Assembly (NCBI GenBank): GCA_021545595.1
Contig: JAJRVG010000136.1
Location: 1-5,210, forward strand
Source: Zetaproteobacteria bacterium
GTDB lineage: Bacteria; Pseudomonadota; Zetaproteobacteria; Mariprofundales; Mariprofundaceae
Direction: 5' to 3'
DNA: 5,210 nucleotides
The notes beneath the pieces were generated by a model. It worked only from the letters and a program-made list of their open reading frames with translations, was not told the DNA's origin and ran no database searches. A program made the position numbers and the translations under genes. How positions within the stretch are numbered: the stretch's first letter is position 1; each line of letters begins with the position of its first letter. Shown here piece after piece: positions 1 through 5,210 of the stretch.

Positions 1-1156
1 TGATAACAGGAACATCTGCTTCAAGATAAGGTAAAAGCGCTTCGGTGTGCTCAGTCAGCAGTGGCCCGATGATCCAGTCCGCACCGTCTGATATGAGTTG
101 TTTGTATGCGCTGACAGTACGTATTGCATTATCACCTGTGTCTTCGATGTAAAGATATACCTTGTCTCCATATGCTTTGGTGGCCAGAGCCAGCCGGATA
201 CCACGAAGTGCCTTCTCACCATAATGTGCGTACTTACCGGTTAACGGCAGCAACACACCAATGGTGGTCTGTTGCGTGATGCCCGATGCCCACCTCTCTA
301 TCTTCCGGGTAATGGCGTGGAATGGCATGCTGACTGAGAGAAGTCCGGCAATGGCCCGAACCCCATCAATATCACCGGACATCAGCCGGATTCTTGCAGC
401 GTAAAGATAGAAGGTGATCTGCTCTTTTCCAGGCAGCATCCCCTCATTATGAAGCCTGGTGATGCTTTCAAGTGAAGCTCTGTTCGCAGCCGATCTTAAC
501 CAGTGCTCTTTTCTATTGGTATCAATATCAGCAGCGGCAAGGAACCACTGGATGGACTCCCATTCAGGCAGGCGCTGGGCGATGGGAGCGCCGTTGTCCA
601 GAGACTCCTCAGCCAGTTCGCGGGTCAGCCTCGGATGTTTAAGCAGTTTGACGTATTCGGCCAGCACCTGACGATCATCTCCGAGGTTGCTCCACCACCT
701 GGCCAGCCATGAATGGGTATAGGGAACCAGGGCATGAAGTGGGAATTGCTCAATCAGGCTCTCTGCTTCAGCAGGCCCCTCCGGGTACTGGAATTCAAGC
801 AGCAGTTCAACGCGTCGGAATGCAGCCTCTTCATTTATCGGGGGTGGAGCCAGCTCGGCCAGTTCGCTCAGTCCCGCAAGTGCTGAGTCTATCTCACTGT
901 AGACCCTTGCCAGCTCCAGCAGATCCTGAATCTCACTGGCAGTTTGGGGCGGTGTGTCCAGGCGCTTGAATGGGTGCTCTACAGCAGGTTCAACCGGTGT
1001 GATCAATGCAACCTCTTTTTTCGGTGCGCAGGCATTCAACAGCAGTACTGAGAGCAGAAGAAGGGCCAAACCAGTACCGTGCAATGGGGCTTTTCCGGCT
1101 TCTTCCACGCGGGGCGTTGCGGTGGATTGAGTCCACAGATAAGGTAGAGAACGCAT
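1..1156 (-). CDS. lpoA: LpoA/LppC-family outer-membrane lipoprotein (penicillin-binding protein activator), C-terminus beyond left edge
   Basis: The minus strand is open without a stop from 1156 to base 1, giving 385 codons of a gene cut by the window edge. Residues 30-43 form a hydrophobic stretch ending in the lipobox L-N-A-C, with Cys43 the predicted lipidated residue. Residues about 70-285 are Leu/Ala/Glu-rich and look helical, as in the TPR-like N-terminal domain of LpoA. From residue 299 a periplasmic-binding-protein fold begins, with GVLLPLTGKYAHYGE at 300-314 and WIIGPLL at 361-367, both typical of LppC/LpoA. In E. coli, LpoA sits in the outer membrane and stimulates PBP1A peptidoglycan synthesis; that role is inferred here. 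The ATG at 1156 gives an unusually long 29-residue stretch before the hydrophobic core and has no clear Shine-Dalgarno. GTG at 1108 or TTG at 1084 could be the real start. An in-frame ATG at 1201 lies inside rsmI and is less likely. Confidence 0.9.
   Translation of the reverse strand, partial: MRSLPYLWTQSTATPRVEEAGKAPLHGTGLALLLLSVLLLNACAPKKEVALITPVEPAVEHPFKRLDTPPQTASEIQDLLELARVYSEIDSALAGLSELAELAPPPINEEAAFRRVELLLEFQYPEGPAEAESLIEQFPLHALVPYTHSWLARWWSNLGDDRQVLAEYVKLLKHPRLTRELAEESLDNGAPIAQRLPEWESIQWFLAAADIDTNRKEHWLRSAANRASLESITRLHNEGMLPGKEQITFYLYAARIRLMSGDIDGVRAIAGLLSVSMPFHAITRKIERWASGITQQTTIGVLLPLTGKYAHYGEKALRGIRLALATKAYGDKVYLYIEDTGDNAIRTVSAYKQLISDGADWIIGPLLTEHTEALLPYLEADVPVI
1084..1156. other. 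Divergent lpoA/rsmI start region with overlapping start codons
   Basis: The minus-strand ATG (1156-1154) and the plus-strand ATG (1155-1157) share the palindrome CATG, so with the longest sensible starts there is no intergenic space between the two genes. If lpoA starts at GTG 1108 or TTG 1084, a gap of about 46 to 70 bases remains that could hold promoters for both directions. No convincing -35/-10 pair is visible. The plus-strand start is preceded by AAGGTAGAGA (1141-1150), a reasonable ribosome binding site; the minus-strand start has none. Confidence 0.5.
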
Positions 1157-2009
1157 GAAAACGGAAGATAAACATCTCAAGGGAGAAGGCCAGCTATTCA
1201 TTGTGGCCACACCTATCGGAAATCTGGGCGATATGACCTATCGGGCAGTTACAACACTGCAGGACGTTGACCTGATTGCGGCTGAAGATACACGGGTCAG
1301 TTCAACGCTGCTCTCCCATTATGCCATATCAACGCCGATGCTGGTATGTCATGAGCACAATGAGGCATCTGTGGCAAAAAAGATTATTGAACATTTGCGG
1401 GCAGGCAGGAGCGTGGCATTGATCAGTGATGCCGGAACCCCGCTGATCAATGATCCGGGTTATCGTCTGGTCAGGGGAGTTCGCAAGGCCGGGTTCTCCG
1501 TGACGCCTGTGCCCGGCGTATCGAGCCCGATTGCAGCCCTCTCTGCTTCCGGGCTGCCAACGGACCGGTTTGCCTATATCGGCTTTCTGCCACGTAGTGG
1601 AAGAGCCCGGAGTGAGCTCATCTCCGAATTGGAGGTGGCCGCTCATACTCATGTGTTGCTTGAGTCTCCCAGACGTCTTGTTAAAACGCTTGAGGATCTC
1701 TGCTCCAGCAATATGTCTGATCGTGAGATCTGTGTTGCCCGTGAACTGACCAAGCTGCATGAGACATTTGTCTGCGGGACGCTCGCAGAGGTCACGCTGT
1801 ATTTTAAAGAGCATACTCCACGGGGTGAGATTGTGTTACTGATCGGCCCTGCTGCCGAGCGTGAGGTAACGGATGATGAGTTGATCAGAGCATTGTCAGC
1901 TTCAAAGATGGTGTCTCTGCCTCCTTCTAAACGGGCGGGCAGTGTGGCAAGAGCGTGTAACGTACCAAAGTCCCGGGTCTATTCACTGCTTCTGGAGATG
2001 GAGAGGTGA
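1155..2009 (+). CDS. rsmI: 16S rRNA (cytidine1402-2'-O)-methyltransferase RsmI
   Basis: This 284-residue protein has the full set of RsmI signatures of the tetrapyrrole-methylase-fold family: VATPIGNLGD (17-26), AAEDTR (42-47), SDAGTPLINDPG (91-102), a PGVSSPIAALSASG stretch (120-133) followed by GFLPR (143-147), ESPRRL (170-175), ARELTKLHE (195-203) and RGEIVLLIGP (223-232). A short C-terminal helical tail (about 240-284) matches the usual small end domain, and the length is normal. The enzyme uses S-adenosylmethionine to 2'-O-methylate C1402 in the decoding centre of 16S rRNA. The ATG start lies behind AAGGTAGAGA and leaves the usual short tail before the first conserved strand. The gene is divergent from lpoA, and its TGA overlaps the GTG start of yraN, so it probably heads the operon. 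Confidence 0.97.
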   Translation: MKTEDKHLKGEGQLFIVATPIGNLGDMTYRAVTTLQDVDLIAAEDTRVSSTLLSHYAISTPMLVCHEHNEASVAKKIIEHLRAGRSVALISDAGTPLINDPGYRLVRGVRKAGFSVTPVPGVSSPIAALSASGLPTDRFAYIGFLPRSGRARSELISELEVAAHTHVLLESPRRLVKTLEDLCSSNMSDREICVARELTKLHETFVCGTLAEVTLYFKEHTPRGEIVLLIGPAAEREVTDDELIRALSASKMVSLPPSKRAGSVARACNVPKSRVYSLLLEMER

Positions 2010-2362
2010 CTACAGAGAAGGGGCAGCGTGGAGAGGATCGGGCTGCCCGCTACCTGAAGCTGCGCGGCTATAAAATTATTGATCGCAACGTGCGTGCTGG
2101 CAGGGGTGAACTGGATATTGTCTCGCTAAAGAATGATACCCTTGTCTTTGTTGAAGTGAAGGCTCATCAGAGCCGTGAACAGGGGCTTTTGGCCGTGAAT
2201 GATGATAAGTGTGAGCGCCTGCGTTCTGCAGCGAACGCCTATCTTGGAAAGATGCCCCGGTTTACGGGATTGCAATGCCGCTTCGATTTAATCATCCTGA
2301 CGCCGAGAGGTGGTATTAATCCATTTCCTCATGTTGAGCATTTACAGGACATTTTCAGGTAG
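2006..2362 (+). CDS. yraN: YraN/UPF0102 family protein, predicted nuclease fold
   Basis: The product is 118 residues, the normal length for UPF0102. The opening KGQRGEDRAARYLKLRGY (5-22), the GRGELDIV motif (32-39), FVEVK (48-52) and CRFDLI further on are the family signatures. E35, D37, E50 and K52 form the ExD...ExK arrangement of restriction-endonuclease-like folds, so a metal-dependent nuclease activity is plausible but not established for the family. It starts at GTG 2006, which overlaps the rsmI stop as GTGA. A GGAG at 1994-1997, eight bases upstream and inside rsmI, can serve as ribosome binding site, so translation is probably coupled. yraN lies near lpoA, rsmI and a SIS-domain gene in many proteobacteria, supporting the assignment but not explaining its role. 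Confidence 0.93.
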   Translation: MTTEKGQRGEDRAARYLKLRGYKIIDRNVRAGRGELDIVSLKNDTLVFVEVKAHQSREQGLLAVNDDKCERLRSAANAYLGKMPRFTGLQCRFDLIILTPRGGINPFPHVEHLQDIFR

Positions 2363-2367
2363 GAAGG
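2361..2367 (+). promoter_or_regulatory. Strong ribosome binding site of gmhA
   Basis: AGGAAGG lies three bases before the gmhA ATG (AGGA is six bases before it) and overlaps the yraN stop codon TAG (2360-2362). This fixes the gmhA start and gives it a stronger initiation site than its neighbours. Confidence 0.75.
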
Positions 2368-2370
2368 CAA

Positions 2371-2955
2371 ATGAAAGAGATTATCAGAGAGGCTATGGAA
2401 GCCGGGGTTGATCTGCGCAGGGCATGTTTGAACAGCCTGGATGAGCCTTTGCTGAAGGCTGCTGATGCCATGGTTGCCTGCCTTGAGGGTGGCGGCAAGA
2501 TTCTGGTTTGTGGCAATGGCGGATCAGCTGCCGATGCGCAGCATTTTGCCGGTGAGCTGATAAACCGTTTCGAAATAAACCGTCCGGGACTGGCGGCAAT
2601 CGCCATGACGCATGACGCTTCTGTCATCACCAGTATTGCCAATGATTTTTCCTTTGATGATATTTTCTCCCGTCAGGTTGAAGCATTGGGGCGTGAGGGT
2701 GATCTGCTGCTGGCGATTTCAACCAGTGGCAACTCAGCCAATGTAATCAAGGCTGCTGCGGCAGCGGAGAGCATCGGTATGAAAACAGTTGCGTTGACCG
2801 GTCATGACGGCGGAGTGCTCGGAAGACATTCCGGTGTGTCTGTTCACCTGAATATTGCACACCATTCAACACCCCGGGTGCAGGAGATGCATATCACCCT
2901 CCTTCATATCATCTGTTCACTGGTTGATGAGATGATGTTTGGCGACAGCTCATGA
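2371..2955 (+). CDS. gmhA: Sedoheptulose-7-phosphate isomerase (D-glycero-D-manno-heptose-7-phosphate synthase) GmhA
   Basis: A single SIS (sugar isomerase) domain fills this 194-residue protein, the usual size. CGNGGSAADAQHF (47-59) and STSGNSANV (117-125) are the phosphosugar-binding loops, and RVQEMHITLLH (169-179) is the C-terminal motif. The close paralogue DiaA, a DnaA-binding initiation factor, occupies this chromosomal position in E. coli, so the residues matter. As recalled, DiaA lacks the catalytic Glu and the last His, whereas this protein keeps H58, E62, Q171 and H179, matching the GmhA zinc and catalytic positions (E. coli E65 and H180). GmhA converts sedoheptulose 7-phosphate to D-glycero-D-manno-heptose 7-phosphate in the cytoplasm, the first step towards ADP-heptose for LPS. 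The hldC gene downstream supports this. Its TGA overlaps the next ATG as ATGA. A DnaA-related role in addition cannot be excluded. Confidence 0.9.
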   Translation: MKEIIREAMEAGVDLRRACLNSLDEPLLKAADAMVACLEGGGKILVCGNGGSAADAQHFAGELINRFEINRPGLAAIAMTHDASVITSIANDFSFDDIFSRQVEALGREGDLLLAISTSGNSANVIKAAAAAESIGMKTVALTGHDGGVLGRHSGVSVHLNIAHHSTPRVQEMHITLLHIICSLVDEMMFGDSS

Positions 2956-3905
2956 GCACTCGTCCCCTCTCATTTTCTTCACTGAGAACGGTCCCGATAT
3001 CGGAGAGAAAAGCCGATACCGATGAGCGGGATTACGGGGCGCCGTACAGTGCCAACGGCACACTTTCTGACCTGCTTTGCAGTCTGCCGAACCTTGGTGC
3101 CGGTGCCGACCTGTTCCGGTTAAGAGATGCGATTGTTTCAGCCCATCGACATGGACGGAAAATTATTATCGGCTGTGGCGGCCATGTGATGGATGCAGGT
3201 CTTAGCCCCCTGCTGGCAAGACTGATAGAACAGCGCCTGATCTCCGGCATTGTTCTTACCGGAGAGGCCCTGCTTCAGGATGTGGAGATTGCCATGGTTG
3301 GACAGACACTCTCCTCCCGTGATCAGGATCTGATTGATGGCCGCTACTGTATGACAGAGGAGACCGGACGTCTGATTAATGATGCAGTGAATATGGGTTC
3401 GGTTGAAAACTGGGGATTTGGCACAAGTATAGGTAAAAAACTGCTGGATACAGAGTTGGAGCACCTTGAGCACTCTGTGGTTGCAACGGCATGCCAGTGT
3501 GGAATTCCGGTGACGGTTCACCCAACTATTGGTGCAGATGCTTTTACCCTGCACCCCCAGACACATGGAGAGTCGCTGGGTTCAGCAGCAATGTACGACT
3601 TCAGACTGCTTGCCGGCATGATGGCTGAAGCCGGCGGTGGTGTTGTGCTTAATGTGGCATCAGGCGTTGTCTTGCCGCGTCTCTTCCTCCAGGCAGTTGA
3701 CGCGGCAAGGAATCTGGGTAAAAAGGTGGAGGGGTTGACTACAGCTGTGATTGACCCGTCGGCCTCCACTTCCTCGGTGGCCGATGTAATGAGACGTCTC
3801 TCTCAGCCTGATGGTGAAGGCTACTGGCTATCAGGACCGGATGAGATTCTTTTGCCTCTGCTGTTCGGATCTGTAATTGATGTTTTGGGAGATGATGTCG
3901 ACTGA
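2952..3905 (+). CDS. Conserved protein of unknown function, possible Rossmann-like (deoxyhypusine-synthase-like) fold
   Basis: This 317-residue protein is not one I can name. It has no signal peptide or membrane segment and should be cytoplasmic. After a loose N-terminus (about 1-50), blocks with the look of a conserved enzyme follow: GCGGHVMDAGLSP (74-86), TGEALLQDVEIA (103-114), TEETGRLINDA (135-145), VHPTIGADAFTLHP (189-202), GGGVVLNVASGVVLP (228-242), ARNLG (252-256) and GLTTAVID (261-268). The Gly-rich turns after hydrophobic strands suggest an alpha/beta nucleotide-binding fold, and the H/D/E residues in the middle could be catalytic. From memory these blocks resemble an uncharacterised bacterial family sometimes labelled deoxyhypusine-synthase-like; that label is weak and implies no hypusine chemistry. 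It starts at ATG 2952 overlapping the gmhA stop, with only a weak ribosome binding site, so it is probably coupled to gmhA. A role in sugar-phosphate or heptose metabolism is an inference from position only. Confidence 0.85.
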   Translation: MSTRPLSFSSLRTVPISERKADTDERDYGAPYSANGTLSDLLCSLPNLGAGADLFRLRDAIVSAHRHGRKIIIGCGGHVMDAGLSPLLARLIEQRLISGIVLTGEALLQDVEIAMVGQTLSSRDQDLIDGRYCMTEETGRLINDAVNMGSVENWGFGTSIGKKLLDTELEHLEHSVVATACQCGIPVTVHPTIGADAFTLHPQTHGESLGSAAMYDFRLLAGMMAEAGGGVVLNVASGVVLPRLFLQAVDAARNLGKKVEGLTTAVIDPSASTSSVADVMRRLSQPDGEGYWLSGPDEILLPLLFGSVIDVLGDDVD

Positions 3906-3936
3906 TGATACGATATGCCTGTAGAGTCAGCATGGT

Positions 3937-3942
3937 GAGGTG
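3937..3942 (+). promoter_or_regulatory. Ribosome binding site of the 47-residue membrane protein
   Basis: GAGGTG is well placed before ATG 3946 (GAGG five bases upstream). An in-frame GTG at 3940 would add only two residues and would leave no ribosome binding site, so ATG is preferred. Confidence 0.65.
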
Positions 3943-3945
3943 AGT

Positions 3946-4089
3946 ATGGAAGATCAACCTGAAAATATGAACCCTGATAATCCAGATCCGTGGAACAAAC
4001 GGGAGGAAGAGTCTTCACGAAGGCTCTATCTTCTAATCACACTGCTTTGTCTGCTGCTGGCGTATATTATTAGTGGAAGTGCCAGATAG
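3946..4089 (+). CDS. Small single-pass membrane protein, 47 residues, unknown function
   Basis: A short frame runs from ATG 3946 to TAG 4087-4089 behind a good GAGGTG ribosome binding site, filling most of the otherwise empty 204 bases between the unknown 317-residue gene and the BON lipoprotein gene. Residues 1-26 are polar and rich in Asp, Glu, Asn and Pro, with one Trp (W16) and an RR pair at 25-26. Residues 27-42 are a continuous hydrophobic stretch of mainly Leu and Ile, and five residues follow it. This is the pattern of a one-helix inner-membrane protein, probably with the N-terminus in the cytoplasm by the positive-inside rule. There is no lipobox around Cys35. I do not recognise a family. 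The good ribosome binding site, the fit in the operon and the coherent topology argue for a real gene. Confidence 0.7.
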   Translation: MEDQPENMNPDNPDPWNKREEESSRRLYLLITLLCLLLAYIISGSAR

Positions 4090-4096
4090 TTTTAAC

Positions 4097-4101
4097 AGGA
4101 G
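4097..4101 (+). promoter_or_regulatory. Ribosome binding site of the BON lipoprotein gene
   Basis: AGGAG lies eight bases before ATG 4110, close to ideal spacing, in the 20-base gap after the small membrane protein gene. Confidence 0.7.
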
Positions 4102-4109
4102 TTTCTATC

Positions 4110-4676
4110 ATGCTTAATCGGATTTTACTACTTATCATCTGCATCGGCATGCTTTCATCATGTGTTACAACAGCCATTGTCGGGGGAACCGCTGCGGGGA
4201 GTATGGCGCATGATGAGCGAACAGTCGGCCAGCATATTGATGATGTGGCCATCGCATCCAGGATTGATGCATTGCTGATAGCTGAGAAGGAGATGCCTTC
4301 GCGCTGGGTAAGTGTGGAGGTGATTGAAAATGTTGTCTGGCTGACAGGTTACCTGCCAAGCCAGAAGCATATTGATCGTGCAGTTCATATCTGCCGGACC
4401 GTAACAGGTGTGCGGGATGTGAAAAGTGAGCTGCATATTGGTGAACCATCAACCGGAAGTCTCTTTAGTGACAGCTGGATTACCACAAAAATCAAAAGCG
4501 CACTACTGGATGATAAGGTTGTTTCAGGTTTCTCCATCCATGTTGAAACAGTTGATGGAAGGGTCTATCTGCAGGGGATTGTGGGAAGCAGCGAACAACG
4601 ATACAGGGCCAAGGATATTGCCCGTAACATAAGTGGCGTCACTGCTATTGTTGACCTGCTTCAGGTACGTCATTAG
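4110..4676 (+). CDS. dolP: DolP (YraP)-type outer-membrane lipoprotein with two BON domains
   Basis: The 188-residue product begins with a lipoprotein signal peptide: Arg4, a hydrophobic core at 5-15, and the lipobox L-S-S-C with Cys18 as lipidation site. There is no Asp at position +2 (Val19), so the sorting rule predicts the outer membrane. RTVGQHIDDVAIASRI (37-52) leads into the first BON domain (about 43-110), and a second covers about 120-187; each has the usual hydrophobic-strand-Gly pattern (VVWLTG at 75-80, RVYLQGIV at 151-158). E. coli DolP has the same architecture and size, binds anionic phospholipids and supports outer-membrane integrity. E. coli dolP also lies just after yraN and a SIS-domain gene, which strengthens the call. 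The stop is two bases before the hldC start, so the two are probably co-translated. Other BON lipoproteins such as OsmY relatives are a less likely alternative because of the lipobox and context. Confidence 0.88.
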   Translation: MLNRILLLIICIGMLSSCVTTAIVGGTAAGSMAHDERTVGQHIDDVAIASRIDALLIAEKEMPSRWVSVEVIENVVWLTGYLPSQKHIDRAVHICRTVTGVRDVKSELHIGEPSTGSLFSDSWITTKIKSALLDDKVVSGFSIHVETVDGRVYLQGIVGSSEQRYRAKDIARNISGVTAIVDLLQVRH

Positions 4677-4678
4677 GC

Positions 4679-5155
4679 GTGAACTCCGACTACTTTGTTG
4701 ACCTTTCCGAGGCGGTGAGGCTAAGAAAAAACTGGTATGAACGGGATATGCGAGTGGTTTTTACCAATGGCTGTTTCGATCTGCTGCATCCGGGCCATCT
4801 GAACTATCTGGAAGATGCCAGGAAGATGGGTGACGTTCTGATTGTCGGACTTAACAGCGATGATTCTGTTCGCAGGCTGAAAGGCTCGCTTCGTCCGGTT
4901 AACACGCTCTCTGATCGTGCTCATATGCTTACAGCACTCAGAGCGGTTAATCTGGTGGTTCCGTTTTCAGAAGAGACGCCGATTAACCTGATCAAGGCGC
5001 TTCTGCCAGATATTCTGGTGAAGGGCGGAGATTATATGCCGGATGACATTGTGGGTGCCAAAGAGGTTCGCAAAGCCGGTGGTGAAGTGATCGTTGTCCC
5101 ATTTCTTGGTGGTTATTCCAGCTCTACACTTATCGATCGTATTAAAAATCTTTAG
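4679..5155 (+). CDS. hldC: D-glycero-beta-D-manno-heptose 1-phosphate adenylyltransferase (stand-alone HldE C-terminal domain)
   Basis: The 158-residue protein is one nucleotidyltransferase domain, equal to the C-terminal half of bifunctional HldE. TNGCFDLLHPGHLNYL (29-44) holds the HxGH nucleotide-binding signature (H37-H40), followed by VGLNSDDSVRRLKG (56-69), RPVN (72-75), KGGDY (115-119) and GGYSSSTLIDRI (144-155), the order and spacing usual for RfaE domain II. The enzyme joins heptose 1-phosphate and ATP to give ADP-heptose for the LPS inner core. No kinase (HldA/RfaE1) domain precedes it, so the organism has the split form and needs a separate kinase and the GmhB phosphatase elsewhere. 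It starts at GTG 4679, two bases after the dolP stop; the later ATG at 4748 would remove the N-terminal helix that homologues have. The only upstream AG-rich site (AGG at 4663-4665) is distant, so initiation may depend on coupling to dolP. Also called rfaE2. Confidence 0.95.
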   Translation: MNSDYFVDLSEAVRLRKNWYERDMRVVFTNGCFDLLHPGHLNYLEDARKMGDVLIVGLNSDDSVRRLKGSLRPVNTLSDRAHMLTALRAVNLVVPFSEETPINLIKALLPDILVKGGDYMPDDIVGAKEVRKAGGEVIVVPFLGGYSSSTLIDRIKNL

Positions 5156-5210
5156 TGGTGAGCGATCGCGCCCTTCGAATTGTTGCCGATGCCCATATCT
5201 GGGGTCTGAA
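5155..5210 (+). CDS. Start of an unidentified downstream gene, cut by the right edge
   Basis: After the hldC stop TAG, a frame opens at GTG 5155 (sharing the G of the stop) or at the next codon, GTG 5158, and stays open to the edge. The 18 visible codons read as a hydrophobic strand followed by an Asp-Ala-His turn (LRIVADAHIWGL), which looks like the first strand of an alpha/beta enzyme. The beginnings of 4-phosphoerythronate dehydrogenase (PdxB) proteins look similar, but so few residues cannot decide it. No good ribosome binding site is visible, which fits coupling to hldC. Of the other two plus-strand frames here, one has an early stop and the other has no start codon. Confidence 0.45.
   Translation, partial: MVSDRALRIVADAHIWGL

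Larger units (their letters stand above)
1155..5210 (+). other. Probable single operon rsmI-yraN-gmhA-unknown-small membrane protein-dolP-hldC-next gene
   Basis: All plus-strand genes run in one direction with overlaps (GTGA at 2006, ATGA at 2952, TAGTG at 5153) or gaps of 8, 40, 20 and 2 bases. No hairpin followed by a T-run occurs in any gap, and none contains an obvious promoter. This supports one transcript. An internal promoter inside a coding region cannot be excluded, the most natural place being ahead of the small membrane protein gene. Confidence 0.7.

Noticed and set aside
459..969. Short plus-strand frames over the left region (459-671, 503-712, 709-969)
   Set aside because: They lie opposite the well-supported LpoA coding frame, have no ribosome binding sites or recognisable domains, and read as low-complexity shadows.
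1117..1145. Possible rsmI promoter (TTGCGG, 17 bases, TAAGGT)
   Set aside because: The -10 box matches only three of six consensus bases and overlaps the ribosome binding site.
990..1175. 61-residue minus-strand frame starting inside rsmI
   Set aside because: It is out of frame with the lpoA frame that carries the signal peptide and lipobox, and shows no domain.
1329..1814. 161-residue minus-strand frame antisense to rsmI
   Set aside because: rsmI has all its family motifs here. The antisense product is rich in Arg, His and Cys with no recognisable motif and no ribosome binding site.
3241..3265. Perfect 7-bp inverted repeat (TCTCCGG / CCGGAGA, 11-base loop)
   Set aside because: It lies in the middle of a coding region with no T-run after it, so it is not a terminator; a repeat this short can arise by chance.
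3138..3566. 142-residue minus-strand frame antisense to the unknown 317-residue gene
   Set aside because: The plus-strand product has coherent enzyme-like blocks and operon coupling; the antisense product has neither.
5162..5169. GCGATCGC palindrome, like the HIP1 repeat of cyanobacteria
   Set aside because: It occurs once at an identifiable coding position, and the gene content is proteobacterial, so it is probably chance.
1..5210. CRISPR array, tRNA or rRNA gene, insertion sequence, attachment site
   Set aside because: No direct-repeat array, cloverleaf-like stretch, transposase motif or terminal inverted repeats were seen, and nearly all bases are taken up by coding sequence.

Overview
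The window reads as chromosomal DNA of a Gram-negative proteobacterium. It has outer-membrane lipoproteins with clear lipoboxes, enzymes of LPS-heptose biosynthesis and a cell-wall synthesis activator. Base composition looks balanced and even, with no mobile element, so nothing suggests recent transfer. The genus cannot be fixed. The stand-alone heptose nucleotidyltransferase and the rearranged gene order speak against an enteric bacterium.

Layout: on the minus strand, 1-1156 is the N-terminal part (385 codons) of an LpoA/LppC-family lipoprotein that runs off the left edge. All other genes are on the plus strand and tightly packed from 1155 to the right edge: rsmI (16S rRNA 2'-O-methyltransferase), yraN (UPF0102 nuclease-fold protein), gmhA (sedoheptulose-7-phosphate isomerase), a 317-residue protein of unknown function, a 47-residue single-pass membrane protein (3946-4089), a DolP-type dual-BON lipoprotein, hldC/rfaE2 (heptose-1-phosphate nucleotidyltransferase), and the first codons of another gene. 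Four junctions overlap (GTGA, TAGTG and ATGA stop/start overlaps, and the shared CATG at the divergent start). The other gaps are 2 to 40 bases with no terminator-like hairpin, so this is most likely one operon.

The theme is envelope building. GmhA and HldC catalyse an early and a late step of ADP-heptose synthesis for the LPS inner core. DolP and LpoA are outer-membrane lipoproteins linked in E. coli to envelope integrity and peptidoglycan synthesis. In E. coli the related genes are ordered rsmI (divergent) lpoA-yraN-diaA-dolP. Here rsmI instead leads the yraN-gmhA-...-dolP series and lpoA points away. The parts worth a second look are the unknown 317-residue protein, translationally coupled to gmhA, and the small membrane protein after it.
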